Shown: positions 62,092-64,000 of the stretch, in pieces
How the letters are laid out: each line of letters begins with the position of its first letter
Position numbering within the stretch: the first letter of the stretch is position 1
DNA from: an uncultured Prevotella sp.
Lineage (GTDB): Bacteria; Bacteroidota; Bacteroidia; Bacteroidales; Bacteroidaceae
Direction of reading: 5' to 3'
Assembly: GCA_934272845.1 (NCBI GenBank)
Contig: CAKQSF010000006.1
Location: 1-64,000, forward strand
Length of the DNA: 64,000 nucleotides
The notes under the pieces: generated by a model
Told to the model about the DNA's origin: nothing
The model's input: only the letters and a program-made list of their open reading frames with translations
Database searches by the model: none
Made by a program: the position numbers and the translations under genes

Positions 62092-64000
62092 TTAATAACC
62101 GTAGTAGTTCTTATATACACCGTTAGAACGTGTGATAGCCTCACGTGGTATAGGCAGGAGGTAACGTACTGCTGGGAATACTGTAGGGATATCCTGTCCA
62201 GGAGTAATCTGCTTCTCTATACCATTCTCGATGATGTATACATTGCCGTAGGTAGAAGAGGTGCTACCACCACGGATGTAACCGTAGAGAGAGTAACGTA
62301 CGGCAGCCTGTGGATAACCACCATCCTCATCGTACCACTTAGAGTAGAAGTCCTGATTAACCTGCCATGCTGGTGCAGACACAGAACCATCGTTAGGTTT
62401 GCTGATAGCCTTGTATGGGAGGTTCTGCTTGTCGAACCAAAGCTGTGGGTTCTGCTTTACCTGTGCCTCAGACGCAACCTGTAAGCCTGTCTCTGGGTCT
62501 ACCACCTTAAGGCTTGTAGAAGTGCTCTCTTCGTTCATTATATACATATAAGGAAGAGAGTGGTTAGCGAACAGTTTGTCGTCCTGTGGGTTTTCAATCC
62601 AGATGTAGTTTAGACGGTTAGGAAGCATAGCATTGTCGAAGTATGCAATGCCATCGTGGTTCTGTACTACGTCAGACCAAGAACATCCGATACCTGCATC
62701 TTCCGCAACAGCATAGTAACGCATGAATGTCCAGTAAAGAGCCTCGCCCAACTGGTCGTTACGTACGAGGTCTTTCCAACGCATATTTTCACCAGCGAAC
62801 TCCCACTTGCGCTCGTCAAGGATTTCCTTGAGGAATGAAGCAGAATCAGTAGCGGCTACCTCAGGTGCGGTAGCACCACGGAAAGCACGGTCGCGAACCT
62901 GCATTACGCATTCCTTAGCTTTCTGATTTACGGTACGTGTGAGTTTGAGGTCAGCCTCAGCATACATTAAGAGTACGTCGGCGTAACGGAGGTATGGATA
63001 GTTAATACCAGTGTTAGTTGTAGTAATCTTAGTGAAGGCGTTGGTACTATTGTAGAGTTTAGACCACTTCATGTTATAGAGGCTGTAACCTGCGTTGATA
63101 GTAGGTGTGCCGTCGTATGTGTAAGAGAACCATCCAGACTGGCAGTCCTTACGTGTGTCACCTTCTTTGAAAGAGTAACGGTAGAGAGACTCTACGCCTT
63201 GGTTACCTCCGCACTCACCCCACTGGAAGTTAGTCTCACCACCAGAAGAAGCGAACTTAGGTCCCTGACGATAACCTATAGTACCATTAGCGTCCTTTGC
63301 GAATGGAAGTTCGAAGATAGGATCGTCACCATCCAAAGTGCTGAAGTTACACTCGTTGATGAACACGTTCTGATAACTCTGAGTAAGCGCGTGTGTTCCG
63401 CTTGTTATCACAGAGTCAGCATAGTTCTTCGCTACTGTCAGGAAGTACTTGGTGTCCTCTTCTGAAGGTGTACCCATGTATCCGTAAGATGTAGCGTCGT
63501 CAGCATCGTGACGCAGTGAGTATCCTGATGCCTGAAGTGCGATACGTGCAATCACGCCCCAACAAGCCTCTTTTGATACTCGCTCTATTCCGTCAGCGTT
63601 ATCACGAGCGTATGAGAGAGATGGTGCAATAGCAGCGAGGTCGGCAATGAGTTGCTTTGCTATCTCGTCACGTGAAGTTACAGGAGGCACGAAGTTCTTT
63701 GTCTCGGAAGTAGGCTCCAGTGTGAAAGGAACGTCACCCCAGTAACACATCAGTTCGTAATAAAGCATAGCGCGCAACACCTTCGCTTCTCCCATATACT
63801 GACGCATTTCAGCATAGCTGTCGTTAGAAGGATTGTATAGAACACTTGTGCTGAGATAGTGGCAGAAGTTGTTAGCGTTCTCTATGCCAGCATAAGTAGC
63901 GTCCCATGTTTTCTTAGCAGTACTACTGCTTGCGTCAAGATCATAACGCTTCGGTGTGTTGGTCTGCGCATTCTCGTTAGTGTTGCTACAGAAGTCAACA
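62092..64000 (-). CDS. RagB/SusD family nutrient-uptake outer-membrane protein (5' end beyond window)
   Basis: The frame is open from the stop at 62092 to the window edge, so at least 636 aa are present and the N-terminus is missing. SusD marks: TWDATYAGIENANNFCHYL near the window edge, then RQYMGEAKVLRAMLYYELMCYWGDVPF (longer conserved TPR-like helix), PYLRYADVLLMYAEADL in the middle, and the C-terminal signature LLPIPREAITRSNGVYKNYYGY. It binds glycan at the surface over a TonB-dependent SusC, expected to the right of the window. With the lipoprotein downstream, it defines a pectin-type PUL. Confidence 0.95.
   Translation of the reverse strand, partial: VDFCSNTNENAQTNTPKRYDLDASSSTAKKTWDATYAGIENANNFCHYLSTSVLYNPSNDSYAEMRQYMGEAKVLRAMLYYELMCYWGDVPFTLEPTSETKNFVPPVTSRDEIAKQLIADLAAIAPSLSYARDNADGIERVSKEACWGVIARIALQASGYSLRHDADDATSYGYMGTPSEEDTKYFLTVAKNYADSVITSGTHALTQSYQNVFINECNFSTLDGDDPIFELPFAKDANGTIGYRQGPKFASSGGETNFQWGECGGNQGVESLYRYSFKEGDTRKDCQSGWFSYTYDGTPTINAGYSLYNMKWSKLYNSTNAFTKITTTNTGINYPYLRYADVLLMYAEADLKLTRTVNQKAKECVMQVRDRAFRGATAPEVAATDSASFLKEILDERKWEFAGENMRWKDLVRNDQLGEALYWTFMRYYAVAEDAGIGCSWSDVVQNHDGIAYFDNAMLPNRLNYIWIENPQDDKLFANHSLPYMYIMNEESTSTSLKVVDPETGLQVASEAQVKQNPQLWFDKQNLPYKAISKPNDGSVSAPAWQVNQDFYSKWYDEDGGYPQAAVRYSLYGYIRGGSTSSTYGNVYIIENGIEKQITPGQDIPTVFPAVRYLLPIPREAITRSNGVYKNYYGY

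Overview
The window comes from a member of the Bacteroidota, most likely Prevotella or a close relative (Prevotellaceae). Four things point there. It has a SusD-type outer-membrane nutrient-binding protein and secreted pectin-degrading enzymes. Nearly all promoters carry the Bacteroidota -7 box TAnnTTTG rather than a sigma70 -10 box. Leaders are A/C-rich and lack clear Shine-Dalgarno sequences. The conserved genes (rimP-nusA-infB, acpP-fabF-rnc, S46 dipeptidyl-peptidase, four-helix-suffix protein) are of Bacteroidota type. I found no tRNA, rRNA, CRISPR array or intact insertion sequence.

Layout. 1-3.6 kb is accessory: a three-gene minus-strand operon (a secreted papain-fold cysteine peptidase with Cys-rich zinc-binding-like segments, plus two paralogous small lipocalin-like secreted proteins) lying between two copies of a ~107-bp repeat, followed by an AAA/DUF4143 ATPase. 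3.7-8.6 kb: a PiT-PhoU phosphate transporter, a decayed acyltransferase-3 fragment, a small unknown protein and an amidohydrolase/deaminase. 8.7-19.9 kb: a PL1 pectate lyase and a giant PL1-CE8 (pectate lyase + pectin methylesterase) fusion, separated by a CPBP protease, a HAD-RibF fusion, a thioredoxin-fold lipoprotein lacking CXXC, and a DUF4294 protein. 20-26 kb: a small His/Cys-rich secreted protein, then rimP-nusA-infB with a likely leader attenuator. 26-31.5 kb: two NCS2 nucleobase permeases behind a histidine-kinase-like protein without an ATPase domain, then dsbD. 31.7-36.6 kb: topA, aroK, speA. 36.7-41.7 kb: pstS with a phosphate-type porin, a gene remnant, a second AAA ATPase and cysK. 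41.9-56.6 kb: S41 protease, acpP, fabF, rnc, dapB, lepB, a four-helix protein, pnp, a flippase and an S46 peptidase. 57-64 kb: a Fic protein and the 3' part of a pectin-type polysaccharide utilisation locus (secreted module protein, DUF4957/5123-type beta-helix lipoprotein, SusD truncated by the window end).

How it fits together. The pectin genes form a scattered system: PL1 and PL1-CE8 would demethylate and cleave pectin outside the cell, and the SusD plus beta-helix lipoprotein would bind fragments at the surface. A ~160-residue C-terminal module is shared by the PL1 enzyme and the secreted protein at 58.2 kb, which ties the two loci together. Phosphate uptake is represented by PiT-PhoU, PstS and a porin, but no pstCAB is present.

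The most unusual non-coding signal is a family of five arrays of a degenerate 9-bp CTAG unit. Each array starts 7-27 nt after the stop codon of a plus-strand gene and always has the same orientation. The most interesting coding locus is the peptidase plus lipocalin-like operon, which resembles a protease-inhibitor or toxin-immunity module. Three accessory loci are bracketed by duplicated hairpin elements, which hints at a common way of gaining or losing genes.
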